From Enoplosus armatus (taxonomy: Eukaryota; Chordata; Actinopteri; Centrarchiformes; Enoplosidae): 64,000 nucleotides of DNA. The notes below the pieces were generated by a model. The model had not been told where the DNA came from and did not search any database. It was given only the letters and a program-made list of their open reading frames with translations. Shown in pieces: positions 37,679 to 50,805 of this stretch. The stretch covers positions 8,239,891 through 8,303,890 of the forward strand of contig NC_092180.1 of assembly GCF_043641665.1 (NCBI RefSeq). The letters are read 5' to 3'. Position numbers and translations under genes: made by a program. Numbering within the stretch: the stretch's first letter is position 1; each line of letters begins with the position of its first letter.

Positions 37679-37759
<81 letters not shown>
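37679..37759. repeat. (AG)n microsatellite, about 81 bp
   Basis: Near-perfect AG array with one AAAG interruption, inside a purine-biased block from about 37570 to 37775. A long polypurine mirror-symmetric tract of this kind can form triplex DNA. Confidence 0.98.
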
Positions 37760-37763
<4 letters not shown>

Positions 37764-40700
37764 GTGAATTTGAGAGAGGACAGTAGCACAAAATGAGCTA
37801 GTGATTTTGACATCAGCTGCAAGCATTCAAAGTGTATTTTACAGAAGCCGTTTGTGTTGATAGTACATCACTGAGTTACACTCTGTTGCGTGTTCTTCTG
37901 CATGGAGAAACAAGGCAGCTCCACATGAGGCATGAACTGAAAAGGCGCTTTACATGCTGCCCTCACAGACAGAGCTGTCCTGTATGAGCATTACAAAAAG
38001 CAAAATGAGTCACTCTCTGGTAAAATAGCCATTTGAAATTGAAAATAAACTTTTATGAAAAAAGTTGCTACGGTTTCAGCGGATTGGACTGGAGTCTGCT
38101 GCTGCTTGTATTGATATTCAGCCCTTCCCCTTGTAATTGTAGTATCAAGAGGGAGCAGCTTGTGGCCAGATGTCATGGGAAGACACTGTTTCCCATTTGT
38201 TATTCACACACGGAATAGAAACTGCAGGAATTAGAGGTTAATTATGATGGAGAAAGTTTGGGAGGGGAAAGAGAAGGTGAGAGAGAGAGAGACAGACGAA
38301 TGGAGGAGTGGGGCGGGGAAAGTTAATTTTCATTGCTGTTGTTACTGTGTTGTGCTGCAGCTGGTGATGAATGACAAACAGAGAGCTCTCAGCTGGAGGA
38401 GGACGGCTAATGGAATCGTACTGCATCAGCCCGAGATTCACGAGAACACACTAGGTTACTATTATTCTTTCTAAATGCCATGCCTTGTTAGGGACATCCT
38501 GCTTCACACAGAGTGTGCTGGAAATAGATTTGGATTTCATATTGTCTGCGTTGACTCATTTTGTTTTGATTCAATGTGAAATTAGCTGGGAAGAAGAGAG
38601 GATATCGAGCCAGCATCTCGACTCCGCTTCATTTCCAGCCCCCCCCAAAAAAACTATTATTATTTCAAAATGTCGTTTCGTCAGGCCAGAGAGTTTTCAT
38701 GTGGATGGTGTAAGTCATCTACCGCAGATGAGTTTCATTCTGCTCTGCGATAATGACAAATATTGCAGGTACATAGCGGGCAGGTGGAAGGTGGACCTGA
38801 AAGGTGCGCTGTGTGTTGATTCAGTTTGAGGTGTAATTCTACACTGATGATGTTCAGCAGAGCGTGAGACCAGCCGAGATGAGAACGCCCTCAACGCCTT
38901 CGCTTTCTCCTGACTGCCTGCGCTTGTATCCTCCAAGTGTACCATTCAACTGACCACCGTGCTTTCTTCAACATGGTTTATAGTCTTATTGATTCACTAT
39001 TTACTGTATTCACTGCTGGAATTATGAACTGTTAAATCAAAGCAAACAGGCAGAGTGGATGAAGTCATCAGATATAGTAGTATTGATTATTCCCATTAGA
39101 TTTCTCACTTCCTCCCTCGCTCCCTCCCTCCTACGTCCTACTGCTTCTCCGGTTGAATGAGTTGTGGCCAGTGGCCGAGCAATGATAGACAGATCATTAC
39201 TCTGCACTGAGTATGCCAAGTGAGCCTTTTTACAGGCAAAGACAGAGAATGCAGAGAAGGAGACTAAAATCAAGAAGGAGAAAAGGAAGACAAAGACATC
39301 AATTTATCATAAATGCTAAACTGAAGCCAGTCTCTGGGTGTTTCACAGTCTGTCTTGGTATTTCCCATCCCCCACACTGCACTATATTCTTCATTCTCCA
39401 GTCTGCAGCTCTAACCTCTTTAGAGGATATTATGGTCCCTTGCCATCAGGAAAGCCCATTACTCCATCGACAAAGCTTTATCCATGAAGGTATAGCTTTA
39501 CTTCTCCACTTTGTGTGTGTGTGTGTATGTGTGTGACCATAATAATGTAACAAGAACCTTTACAGTTGTGGAGGGTAATGCCTGTAACAGCATCAGTTCT
39601 TGTTTGCCGGAATGGAAGCTGAAGACAGTGAGACAGGATCAATGTCAAGATGAAAAGTTGATCTGTCATGCTAGAATAATTGTTGTTTTAGTTGTAGGCC
39701 TGCAGAACATTGATATTCAATGAGACAGGTTTTACAGTGGTTTCTTTCTACAATATCTGTGCATGGAAACTACAGAAACATGTGGTTAAGCAAGTAAAAC
39801 ACTTTTAGGTTACGGAAAGATCGTGCTTACTGTAAATTAAAATTACTTGTTGGCATTGGCATGTAATCATGCACTGCAGAGTTGTCAAACATGAACATAG
39901 AGTAATTTATTGGGATCCTGTGCTGTTTTAATCTGAATGTACTGATTAATAGGCAAGGTGAACAAAGAAAGTGGATAGAGTGCACATCCAAATCCAGGTG
40001 GATACAGGTGCAGACAAGAGACAGCATACAATGGACACACAGTAGTTTGTGGAATTCAGTATGGAGACAACCTCTTTTTAGGTACTCTTTCACTGATTGG
40101 GTTTAGAATAAAGACAGTGCCTGTTTGTTGTGTCTGTCATACAGATCACACATATTGTGAGCTATACTGATGTTGTTCTCTTCTCCCTCTCTCTCTTACT
40201 TTCTCTCTCTCTCTACATGAAGCCAGATTGCCCTTCACTTGAGGTAATGAAGCCACTCTATCAAAGACCTGTACCTCCACCTGCCTGCCGCCCACCTCCC
40301 AGCTCCTCCCTAAAAAGGACAATGGAACACGGTTGTGGTCGAGCTACACTGCACAGCTTAAGGACAACATTCGATCTTACTGCATCTTATGTCTTAAACC
40401 TGTTGTTTACACAGTAGCTCATAACCAGCATTGTGAAAAATACACTCATCTCCCTGTCACTGCTACTGATGCTCTATCACTCAATATTCTGTTGTCTGTA
40501 GTCATTATGTATTGTTCTCCACTGGATGACCTTGAGATCCCCCAGCCTTATAGCTCAGTCAGAATGAGAGGTCTTCTGGGGAGCCTCTCTTTCTCTCACT
40601 ACTGTACCTCACCAAGCAAGTCGGCCATATGGTCACGGCTTCGTAGACCAGCACTCTACACCACTGAGGAGCTTTATGGGCATAAACGACAGCAAGACAA

Positions 40701-40794
40701 ATTCCTTTTGGGGGGCTGATAAAATCTCTCTAGTCATCCATTTACTATATGGCCAAAGCTGCTTTTGCTCCAACTGTCTGTTTTTTCTCTCCAG
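37760..40794. other. Non-genic interval
   Basis: No supported exon. A strong pyrimidine stretch at 40179-40215 (CTCTCT-rich) precedes an AAG/CAG and then a donor-like GAG followed by GTAATG at 40233; the enclosed 17-21 nt is too short to judge. Confidence 0.45.
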
Positions 40795-40862
40795 AAGTGT
40801 GCTGAGTGGGGTCGTGGCATTGGCAGTGGCAGCATCTGCCAGCGAGGAAGGGGCCAAGGAGA
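40795..40862 (+). CDS. Candidate internal coding exon, gene unidentified
   Basis: The acceptor is very strong (GTCTGTTTTTTCTCTCCAG) and the donor is GGAGA followed by GTGAGT. The 68-nt segment is clearly GC-richer than its flanks. Two frames are open. Entered after one base it reads S-V-L-S-G-V-V-A-L-A-V-A-A-S-A-S-E-E-G-A, an Ala/Val-rich run followed by acidic residues; entered in phase 0 it reads K-C-A-E-W-G-R-G-I-G-S-G. The first option starts in the phase that would follow the exon at 15570-15664. I recognise neither peptide, and the donor lacks G at its last exon base. Confidence 0.3.
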
Positions 40863-43399
40863 GTGAGTGCCTCCTGTTTGTCTCCAAGCCCCCAACCATA
40901 TTCTTCCTGCTAATTAACCTGCTGACGCCTCCTTACTGTGTACATTTTGGGGGAAGGTGGAAGGAGGATGTGCAGCAGGTGGGGAAGAAAGGACAGCTGA
41001 CAACTGGCGACTTGAGCTCTGAAGCTTGAGGATTAATTATGCTCAGTCTCATTTTCTGACCACATGTATGCACACACATGCACACCTACCTGCTTGGCTG
41101 TGCGGAGAATCTCCCAGCATTCTGCATTTTTACAAATCTTTAACCTGAACTATCAGTTTTCTTTCCGTCTAATCCAGCACCAACATAGAACAGGAAACAT
41201 AGGAGAGCTTGGGAAACTGGCACAGGGAGCAAAAGTGATTCAGCTAATTTCAGCTAAAACCATTATTTGATCAAATCACGTGACCGAGCACGATGGAGGT
41301 AACGTGGCAATGATGGTGGAGCAAGGGAGGGAGCTGCAAACCTGCCCGCTGACACACAACGTGAGGTTAGAGATGCAGATGGCAAAACTGGCTGTGACTC
41401 CCCCGGTTTTAGGTTGCCAGGCTTGGAGCGGGAGAGCAGAAAATGTACCACAGTCCAAGTGCTAGCCTCTTTAGCATGCAAGTTCAATTTCCTATAATTT
41501 TTTGCCAGGGGCCCATTAGCATCCATTCTGACTTTTCCACTTTGTGGTAAGAGCAAGCACTTTTGTTTATCCTTATGAAAATGAGTTCCTGAAGGTAATT
41601 GCATCCGTGTTGCATTCAGCGTGTTGTTCATTAGGAGAAGGAGTTATAAATGGGAGCTCTCACAGCGTATGTTCACGTCAGGCTCTGCTGCTCCCTCTGC
41701 CACCATGGGCGACACGCACATCGCTCACTCCCTCGCAGGAACAGGCGAATATATGGCTGCACCCTGCTAGCGGGAACGAAAATGGGCAGGAGGGGGGTAG
41801 AGGAAGAATGAGGAAACAGAAGCGGGGAAGGCCAGAGAGAGATAGAAATAAGAACAAGATCAGAGATGACGACTCGGAGGATGAAACAAAGCAAAGTAAA
41901 AGTATTTTGACTGGAGATAGGGAAAGATGAAGAGGTGAAATAAGGAGAAGAAGGGGGAGGTATAGCAAAGCAGGCAGACAGGCAGGAAAAGTTTTCAGCC
42001 CTCCACCCATCAGAGAGTTCGGCTGTTCAGATGTTTGGTTGGCGGTAAAGGCAGACAGACAGATTGCAGCCAATGATATGTGTTGGGAATCATCTCAGAG
42101 ATGAGCTAATGACAGGAGGGAAGAAGCAGGCAGATGGCTCCCGTCAGGGAGATACGCTTGCAGTACCGTCCCAGTGGTCTGGGCTGAGGCTGCGTGAACA
42201 TTTGGGATTTAAGAGAATAAGTAATGGTTAGTATGAAGGGAGAAATTGATTGGGGAAGGTGGGGACAGATTGTCCTCTGCTAGACCTCCTGTTTCAAAGA
42301 AAGGAAGGCAACTGTGAGTTTATGTTGTTAACACAGTGCCGCTCTTGTTTGTATGGGTGCATGTTATTTAGTAAAGAGCCAGAGATACACAGAGTGAGTG
42401 TGTGGCTGAATGTTTTTCATGGGGAAGTTACTTAGAAAATGTAATGAATTGCTCATTATTCATTGAAGATAATCATATTGCCTTGCTATTTACTCGATAG
42501 CAGAGGCACTTCGTTATTTTATTACATTATTTTACTATTTTACATTACTTGACTCACTCCAGCTCGATGAAAGGTGCCTTCCCACAACTTCAAAGTCACC
42601 ACTGAAGTGAATTCTAAAAAGTGGAAAAGATGTTGGGAGAGGGGATTTCAGATGCTCTTCGACCATCTGACAAGCAATTCGGTTGAAGCATACTGATGCC
42701 TTAACATCAGCCGTAGAGGTCTCTCCACTGAACGCACAGAGACAAAATTGATGTGTGTCCTCCACCCAACTCCAAGTAAGACATCAGCTCGTTTCCCAGA
42801 AATGTGGGAGTAACGGAGTGTTGGAATTAGTAGCTTTAATGCAATTGCTGGATTTGAAATTGTAATCCTTTACACTAATTGCTGACAAAAAAAGAAAATC
42901 AGAATTATTGCCAAGCAACAATGGTAAGCAACACTGTCTCTCTCGTCTTTCCCTCTTATCAGTCCCTATCTTGGTCTTCTTTGCTTCTCTGCCACCCCAC
43001 CCCCACCCCCCAGTCAATACATGGTGTCAGCCGACGAAGGGGTGCGAGTAGCAGCTTCTGACAACCCTTCCTTAGTATTCCAGTATGTGTCATGTGGGCC
43101 CACTTGTACTCCCCTGAGTAGCAGCTAAACAGATCAAAATGGACTAATCTGGTTCCGGCTCCTCTCGTCTGCTCCACTAGCTCTGACAATCTGCGTCGCT
43201 TCAGTTGCATGTTGTCTGTCTGTCCACGTCTGTGATGCTCAGCTCTGTTGAAGGGCTCTGGATGAGAGGGCTTCAGATCAGCTGTCAATATGGCAAGGAA
43301 ACTGAGAGACCAGTAACAGACTGACAGAGACAGTGTCTCACGGGAAGTTCAGATACAATCCACGAATCACAGACCGCACCAACGCTGAAACTGAATCTA
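40863..43399. other. Non-genic interval
   Basis: About 41460-41660 is enhancer-like (CTTTAGCATGCAAGTTCAAT, GGGGCCCATTAGCATCC, TTTGTTTATCC). From about 41780 to 41970 the + strand is purine-rich. Around 42992-43011 three C runs of 4, 5 and 6 could form a G-rich structure on the minus strand. Frames at 41263-41631 and 42959-43288 (minus) are not recognised. Confidence 0.5.
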
Positions 43400-43521
43400 T
43401 TGTTTGTTTACACAGTGATGTACAAGTATCACATCACACAGGGCATGTCAGTATCTGCCTTCTACAGCTTGCCAGTGTATTATGTGCAGTAATACTTGTA
43501 CATCATCATGTAAATAAACAA
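43400..43521. mobile_element. 122-bp imperfect inverted-repeat element
   Basis: The left arm (43400-43437) and the reverse complement of the right arm (43484-43521) match at 31 of 38 positions, including a perfect 14-nt core TGATGTACAAGTAT. A 46-nt centre separates the arms. This is the structure of a small MITE or foldback element. It could also fold as a long RNA hairpin. No target-site duplication is evident at the arm ends. Confidence 0.45.
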
Positions 43522-46500
43522 AAAAGTTTACATTTACTTTGGTAATGAGTGCTGAGTGTCTCTGGAGTTAGCATGCTACATGGAATTAAAAAAAAAAAGG
43601 AGACAAGAGACAAGACAAGAGACATCTCCTTTCCTCCAGCTATACTCCTCTAATCCTCCCCGTCTCTCTCTCGTCTTTGAGTTCACTCTGCATCGGAAAC
43701 ATAAAACGTTTTTTGGGCCAAGTCGAGATGTCTAAAGAGCAGGATATACAGTAAGATGAGGAAGTGGCTAATCCACTCATTACATTTAAAACGATCTTGA
43801 GTGAGTCATTCCTAGTGGCCCTCTTACTATGTCCTGCCGGGTTGTGTGGGTGGATGACTCTGTCTGTGTCAGACAACTGCTGCTGGCTTATGCATTTAGC
43901 CGACGCCATTGCACCACAATGAGGGGAAGTACTTTCCAAAGCAATAGGGAAATGGTCATTAGTTTCGCAGCTTCATCATCATTATGAGGCTTAAATAGGT
44001 CAGCCACTGACTTCAGGAGGGTGAGGAGGCTCTTATTTCTGGGAGGAGTCAGGAGATCTTTGTGGTCATTAATGCCCATGGTTTACGATTATTAATTATA
44101 TAATAATCATTATTACAATGTAATAATTTGAAACCAAATTTGTCAATTAAACTTTGATCAGTTTAATAACTGGACATATTTTAGATTCACTGTTATTAGT
44201 TATTGTATAGCAGCTTCTGCCCCAGTGTTTGTGGATTGCAGCTTGCTCGCCGTACGAGAACTAAGATATGATAAAAGTCCATTTATATGCAACCACCATC
44301 GCATAGCCATACAAACTATTCCCCTTTGGCAAAACATAGCCCGGGATTTGCTATGCTCTCCGAGACAGTAAAGGTGCTGAGGGAGCAAACATAAATTTCA
44401 TTTCACACACCAATCATAGCTTTATTTGACTCCACCTGTTTGATAATGCTCACACTGTGGCTTATATTGTGATTTTCTGGGCAGAATAGGCTTCTTTATG
44501 GCCTAAACAATAATAGAGACAAAATATGGATTAGATATAAATTCATCATACACTGTGAATGAGTGTACGGAAATGTGCATATAAATATGTATTTTCCTCA
44601 GCCATGGGGATAAACAGGTCTGTATATTTAGAAAAATGTGCTTATTATTATTCAAGCATGAGATTCATCTCAGGGTGCTTCACCCTGATAGAAAGCAGTG
44701 TTCTTTGATGTTCAGAGTCAAGATAAAAGAGTCATTGTTTCATGTTTGTGCCCATGAAAAAATATCTGTAATTCACTGTTTGCCAATTATGCATTGTTTT
44801 TTTCACACTAAAGGTGGAGGTTTAAGAGCTTTTTCAGCACATGGAATGAAAAGATGTGGAGCAGAACAAAGAAGCGGCCAGTTAAATCTTTGTTTTTTTC
44901 CGTTGAATGTTAGAATAGTGTGTTAGCTCTAAGAAATTCTAATATTCAGACGCCACTTGGCTCTTTCCACATTTTGATTTAAGCAATACAGTAATATTCT
45001 GTTGGCTTTTTCCTGCATGTCTCCCAGACACAGCATCATTTCTTGATTATTTTTAGTAATTCTTTTCATTCGTGAGCTATATTTTTAGTTCTCCTCTCAT
45101 TCCTACATGGTAAATCAATTTCAGTCACTCTGTCTTGTTGTTTTCTATGCTTTCAAGAGTCTCGCAGCACTGTGGATGTGTTTCCAAACTGAATAGATGG
45201 CACACACTAGAATGTGTATGCACATATATATAAATGACTGAACAAGCTGCATGCAGTGTACATATACACACACATCCTAGAGACGGAGAAAGGGAAAAAT
45301 GGGGAAGGCTGACCTTGTGTTCCAAGAACAATGCCATCGATCTTCTGGTGGAGGTGGTCAGTCTGCAGGTGCATACTGGATTAGTCTGAAGGGGATGAGA
45401 AAGACAGCCTCAGAGAGTGCATTTGTGTATGTATGTTATTTGTTCCTGCACGTGTCTTGAGACATGATGACACTGAGAGCTTGTGGCATTCATGACACAA
45501 GAGTGCACACTTGTGAAACACAGAGCCACTTCAGCACAGATTACCTAACGAACATTAAAATGCAGGAATGTGATACTGCAGTATCTGCTTTTTGGTGTTA
45601 GTGTTGCCCTCAGGGTGATGAGAATCCCTCTCTGTTCTTGCAATGGGACGTTTCCTCATGTAATATGCAGTAGAGCACAATATTGAGCCGCAGCATGACT
45701 ACTGTCGCAGAATGAAGTGTAAACCAGTAAGCATTGATTACACATCATTTCTACCAATGATTTATGATGGCAAACAGCTGCAGTGCAGGGTGTGGCATCC
45801 CACCTCAATTTGTCTTCTAAAAGAATACAGTGTGGTAGCGAGTGTCATTTTGCCCCTCTGTCTCTGGAGCTGTGAAGTAGTGCCTTGGGGCAAACTCTTT
45901 GAAATATCTTTTTGTGACAGTGCAAACCTTCACCTCAGTTCAGATCTGCCTACATGATTTTAGCTGTAGGTGAGAAATCCCTTTGATTTAGAAAGGGGGC
46001 ACGCAGGTACAGATTTCCCAGAGGAGGGCGAGTTCACAGATATATATCCAGAGAGGTAAATGTCGAGCTCATTTCCAATTATGGTTTAACGAGACGGATT
46101 GAGGTCAGAGCCAGAGAGCAGGGCCGCAGGAACCAGCCATCAGACACACTTGTGGGAACGCCAGTGGAGAGAAGGGGGCACGAGGGGTGGCAGGAACATT
46201 GGAAGTCCTAGCACGCCACCCTGAGTGAGAGGAATGATTTTCCCTCTGCCGCCCACCCTTTCTCTCGTACACACAGTCAGGGAGCAGTCGGAGGCAGGGG
46301 GCTGAGATGGTGCCAGCCGCCAATAAAGGCCCTAGTGATTCTGTGTGGAGAACTAACCTAGCAACCACAGAGAGAAAGTGAAGCAGCCAGATCCTTTCTC
46401 TCAGGTCCACTTTAAGACTGTGTTTCAGGAGAATATTGTCCTCCAAGATAACTCCTCCAGCACAATGCATCATTTCAGAGGGGCTTGGCAAAAGTGCATT

Positions 46501-48292
46501 TAAGTCAGTAGCAAGTCAATGATATGGAGAGGGGGGAGGTGACAGCCTAGTAGGGACTGACAGCTCGGAGACTAACTGAGAGAGGTGTCACTGCCACTCT
46601 GTCTGAAAGGCTGGCTGTTGTCTCGGCCTGTTTGTTCACTTGGTCTTTTCACCGTGGCTTCCCGTAGTCAGGACAGAAGAAAGCCTCATTCCCAACACAA
46701 ATCCCTGTTTAAACATCTTGTATTTGGTAGTTTTTGATTTTACCTGGAAACAAACAACATTTTTCTCTGAGCAGATGTAATCCCCGAGGTGGAGTTCTAA
46801 TTGAGAAACACATAAAAAAGATTAAACACCCACAAGTTTAAAGGATTTAGCAACAATATGCAAGCAAGCATACGCTGACACACAAGCACATACACGTACT
46901 GCGAACAGTTATATAAACGCAAGTGCAAGCAGCTGTGGTTGCAGCTGTACAACCAAACTTTTATTTAACATGACTTCAAATCTGTCACCTAACACACACA
47001 CACCAACTGGATTTATGTCATGATATTGAACAGCATGTCTCCTCTTTTCAACACTCCCTTAATCATTAAAAGAAAAATAAAAGATATTATTTGGTCTGTG
47101 CAGTAGCTGAACTTGCAGCAAGTGTTTGCTTGGCAATCTCATTGTCCATATAGTAACTCTCTTATTCGATCTACTAGCCACATGGAAAGCAACTCCTGGA
47201 TTTCCCTTCAAATTTGCCTTTGCTGTATTTTTTTTTCACCCTGCCAAATGGAATGGAAAATGGAGAAGAAACAAAAGAGCTTTGAGGAAAGAAGATGAAT
47301 CTTTGCAAAGGTCAGAGCGTTTGGTCCTCCAGGATACTGTTCATGTTTTTCTATGCAGTTGTCTGTGGCTAAATCATGTGTATGTGTGAGCAATTGTGCA
47401 TGTGTGTGTGTGTGTGTAAGCGAAGGAGTATGTGGGCGCACAAAGGGTGTTCTTCTTCAAGATTGTGTGTATCTTTAAGGGCCGCTGCTTGTATCAGTTT
47501 ACGACAGCCCCAGAGCTAATGCGATTCAGAGCAGAGAATGAGGCTGTGCATTTTAACAGCTTGGCCAGTGGCGCACGGCGGGCAGCAGTGCACGAAGGAG
47601 CGACAGTAGCCAAGCTATATGTCTGTGCCAGATAGTCTACCAGGGCTGCTTAGTAAGGAACTGCAGTTCCAGCCCGTCTCTCCAAGGACTGGGCCAGGCT
47701 GAGAGATGAGGAAACAATCTGAGAGGGAACAGAAAATCATTCACCTGTTTATATCTTAGTAGCTCACAGGTTGCCTTCTGCTCCAATCTCCTTTGCCTTT
47801 CGTCCTCCCTCCATTCCCAGGCTGCCTTTCAAGCTCACCCATCACCTGTCAGTGTGTGTGTGTGTGTGTGTGTCTATGTGCGTGTGTCCAAGCGTGCATG
47901 CTCATAAATCTCTATGAAAGCTACTATCTGGAGTAAAACTATTTTATCCGTCAGGGAGCAGAAACAATCCCGTTTGATGTACATGCGCACAACCATGGAC
48001 GTGCACATACACACAAATGCAAAGACTGTGATAGATGCCTCACGCACAGCACAGAATCATATGACAGACAGTCAGGGTAATTAATGTAGACAAAAGGACT
48101 GATATTTTCAGGCTGGACATATCATATCAGGGCAGCAGAGAGGGGAGTCATACATCATGTCTGATCGCTCCACTTACTTTGTCAGTCAAAAACTGTATGT
48201 TGGGCACAAAAACAAACCCAGTCAGGACATACATTATACAGCATAAACCGCATCTGTTTGACTGACTGGATATTATATACTGAATATTATAC
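43522..48292. other. Non-genic interval
   Basis: No supported exon or repeat family. A very AT-rich near-palindrome lies at about 44087-44110. GT tracts lie at 47397-47418 and 47852-47873. The minus-strand frame at 46105-46491 (128 codons) has no recognisable domain. Confidence 0.5.
47852..47873. repeat. (GT)n microsatellite
   Basis: About 22 bp of GT, followed by interrupted GT to 47887. Confidence 0.9.
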
Positions 48293-48945
48293 TGGAAGTA
48301 AAAGTAGCAATAGCACAAGTACAGGTCTTGCATTCACATTTCTAACAAAGCTACATGGCAGGAAATGTATTTTAGTATTAGAAGCAGTAGAAAAAATAGG
48401 TTTCCTTCAAATTATTGGTAAGATAGCATAAGGAATATTTTAATGGTGTAGACTCAGTTAACTACTTATACATGCTGGTGGGTGTTTTGATATGATAGAA
48501 TTGTATCAACTTCATTACCTTATTGACGTGGTAGAATAAGATAAAAAATAAATAAGGCACCCTTAGGCAGGTCTTGCATAACAACACTATTTGCACACCT
48601 TTGAAAGGAAAATGTTCAAATGGTGTGTCATTTTAATGGTTAGCATTCAGAAACCTCAAAGACTTGCTTGTTGACTTGTAAGTTGCCTTGTGCTTTCACT
48701 TGAGACTTGCTCTGACCTACATTAAACCCGATTTAAACTTCCGTCTCAAATGTCTTTTGTTTTATATGCAAAGCATGCAGTAACTACAAATAAATCTCGT
48801 GGAATAGAACAAATTTGTCTCTGACGTGTGGTAGAAGTAGAAAGTTCCATGAATTGGAAATATTAAAGCTCAACTACAAGCTATAAATTGTGTCTAAGTA
48901 CAATACGTGCACATGCACTTACTGTTTCTGTAACTTCCAACTATG
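48293..48945 (+). repeat. Dispersed repeat family B, long degraded copy
   Basis: The left end reads AAGTAAAAGTAGCAATAGCA, then ACAAGTACAGGTCTTGCATTC. The right end (48800-48940) holds GTGGTAGAAGTAGAAAGT, GGAAATATTAAAGC, TCTAAGTACAATACGTGCAC and TGTAACTTCCAAC. These match in order the AAGTA-rich percomorph repeat also seen at 5875-6400. The middle (about 48560-48800) is not recognisable and may be inserted or decayed. Non-coding. Confidence 0.5.
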
Positions 48946-49550
48946 TATCAATGGTACTGCCAATTATCTACCAGAGCAGCTGATTTTTTTTCTGTTACAC
49001 AGCAGCGCAAACTGTAAGGAAAAGTTGTGAAAACAGATAGAGAAAGGAACTTAAAATGGCTGAATAAAAAACAGAAACGAAAAAAGGAAACTGAAGCTTG
49101 AAGAAGGGATAGAGAACAGGATGGGAAAGTGTGTAAGGGAAGATTGCAGTATAAAAGAACGATTAAGCACCGCAGATCAGGAAAAGAGACGAGAGAGTAA
49201 AATGCAGCGGGGAGACAGAGACGGAAAATAGAGAGGGAGAGCCTTGAGTACAGCAAGGAGAGAAAGCTTAGAGTCGGGGATGAAGAAGGGTGTATTAGCA
49301 ACGTAGATTAGCGCGGCAGCAAAGGGGATTGTTGACAGCGTCTTTCATCACAGAAGAGGGTGGTGGCAGTGTGACGGTTCGCTCCCACTCAGGTCTTGAC
49401 CCGTGTTATTACAGAGCAGCGCTCAGCAGATCGCTGGGCTAAATGAAGCCATTGTGCTGGATGGTGCACGGCCTGATGTTGTGCTAATGAAGACAAAGCC
49501 GTGTGTCACATGCCAACCTGCAACTATTAACTACACGCTTATATGCACGC

Positions 49551-49572
49551 GCACACACACACACACACACAC
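49551..49572. repeat. (CA)n microsatellite
   Basis: About 22 bp of CA after CGCG. Confidence 0.9.
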
Positions 49573-49836
49573 TCAGGCAAGGTCACATCAGCATTTCATA
49601 AACACCATATTTGCCGTGTTCCCAGGCAGACGCAAGACGTTACTCGTATTAAATTCTGAAGCCGTGCATTTGTTTTCACACAAAATTGTGGTGTTATCTG
49701 TAAATTTAGCCGACAGAGCCTGATATTAGGTTTTAAAAATCAGGGACAGAAAAGTCAAGCACAGAAGGAGATTGTGTTGCATTTCAATATCTCAAGGTCT
49801 TTCTTACTCATGCACAAACCCCACACCCCTCTTCCT

Positions 49837-49859
49837 CACACACACACACACACACACAC
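49837..49859. repeat. (CA)n microsatellite
   Basis: About 23 bp of CA. Confidence 0.9.
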
Positions 49860-50323
49860 GCACAGGCCAGTGATGTTTGAGAAAGGTCCGGTGGGTTTCT
49901 CTGGTCATGTTGACTCATCTTTGTGTGAAACGGAGACCAAACATTTGCTCTGCATGGCTTCAGCTTCACAGCACACCTGCTGCCTCTGACCCCCTCGGCC
50001 ATCAGCACTGCAATAATCAGCACATTCATTAGATTTATGCTCATCACACTCAGCATCTGGGCTGTGAGACAAAAAAAACACCTGAGCCAGGGAGGTGCAG
50101 AGCGGGTTTGTCATTTAGACCTTGGAATGACTAGAGAATTATTTGAAGTGATCCATATTTTTGATAATTGTATATTTCTGTCGTTTAATGAGCTGTGAGA
50201 AAAAGCTTCCCATTCACCCATTTATTTTGATGATTAAGTCCATCACATGGTTAACAACAATGACAAATTGTTGAACTGCATCTCTAAATTATACAGTGAA
50301 AGAAATTGTCAGTATCAGCATTA

Positions 50324-50392
50324 CGCTGACGTTAGCATTTAGCTTCAAACTCTGTTGTACAGCCTCACAGAGCAACAAGTGCTGCAGACTTA
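50324..50392 (+). repeat. Dispersed repeat family C, 3' fragment
   Basis: This short segment reads CGCTGACGTTAGCATTTAGC, then CTGTTGTACAGCCTCACAGAGC and CTGCAGACT. It matches the end of the GTTAGCATG-type repeat whose longer copy is at 55878-56222. Confidence 0.55.
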
Positions 50393-50805
50393 GTCTTGTT
50401 TGTGCGAGTGCTGATATTGACTGCATGTGCCTGCGTGTACATCTGTGCTTGCAGTTGGATATGTGTTGCTAAGTGATCCAGCCGTGATACGCAGGGGCTC
50501 AGTGAGGCTGTCAGACACCCTTTGCATGGCTGCAATGCTCCCAGGTCAAACTGAGGGCATCTTGTCACTGCTCCTCTGGAGAGTGTGTGCATGTGTGTGT
50601 GTGTGCCAGCAGTGTGTAACCCAAGGACGTTTTACCCCTGAACCAGTGAGACTCTCCTGAGGGACGGTATCAGCTGACCTGTTTCTCCTCCAAAAACCCC
50701 AAAGCAGGAGTTTACAGATGTTGTCAGGACAGGTGAACTTAGCCAGACCTTATGCCAACAAACCAGACTGATTTTCCTCTACCAGACAAAATGACACACA
50801 GACTT

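Larger units (their letters stand above)
48946..50323. other. Non-genic interval
   Basis: Purine-rich from about 49010 to 49300 on the + strand. CA arrays lie at 49551-49572 and 49837-49859. No exon was supported. Confidence 0.5.

Noticed and set aside
40212..40233. 17-21-nt microexon candidate after a CT-rich stretch on +
   Set aside because: The pyrimidine tract is a microsatellite and the donor is weak.
40333..40719. 128-codon + strand frame
   Set aside because: No motif recognised and no splice boundaries that fit; length is compatible with chance.
46105..46491. 128-codon minus-strand frame
   Set aside because: No domain, no splice context.
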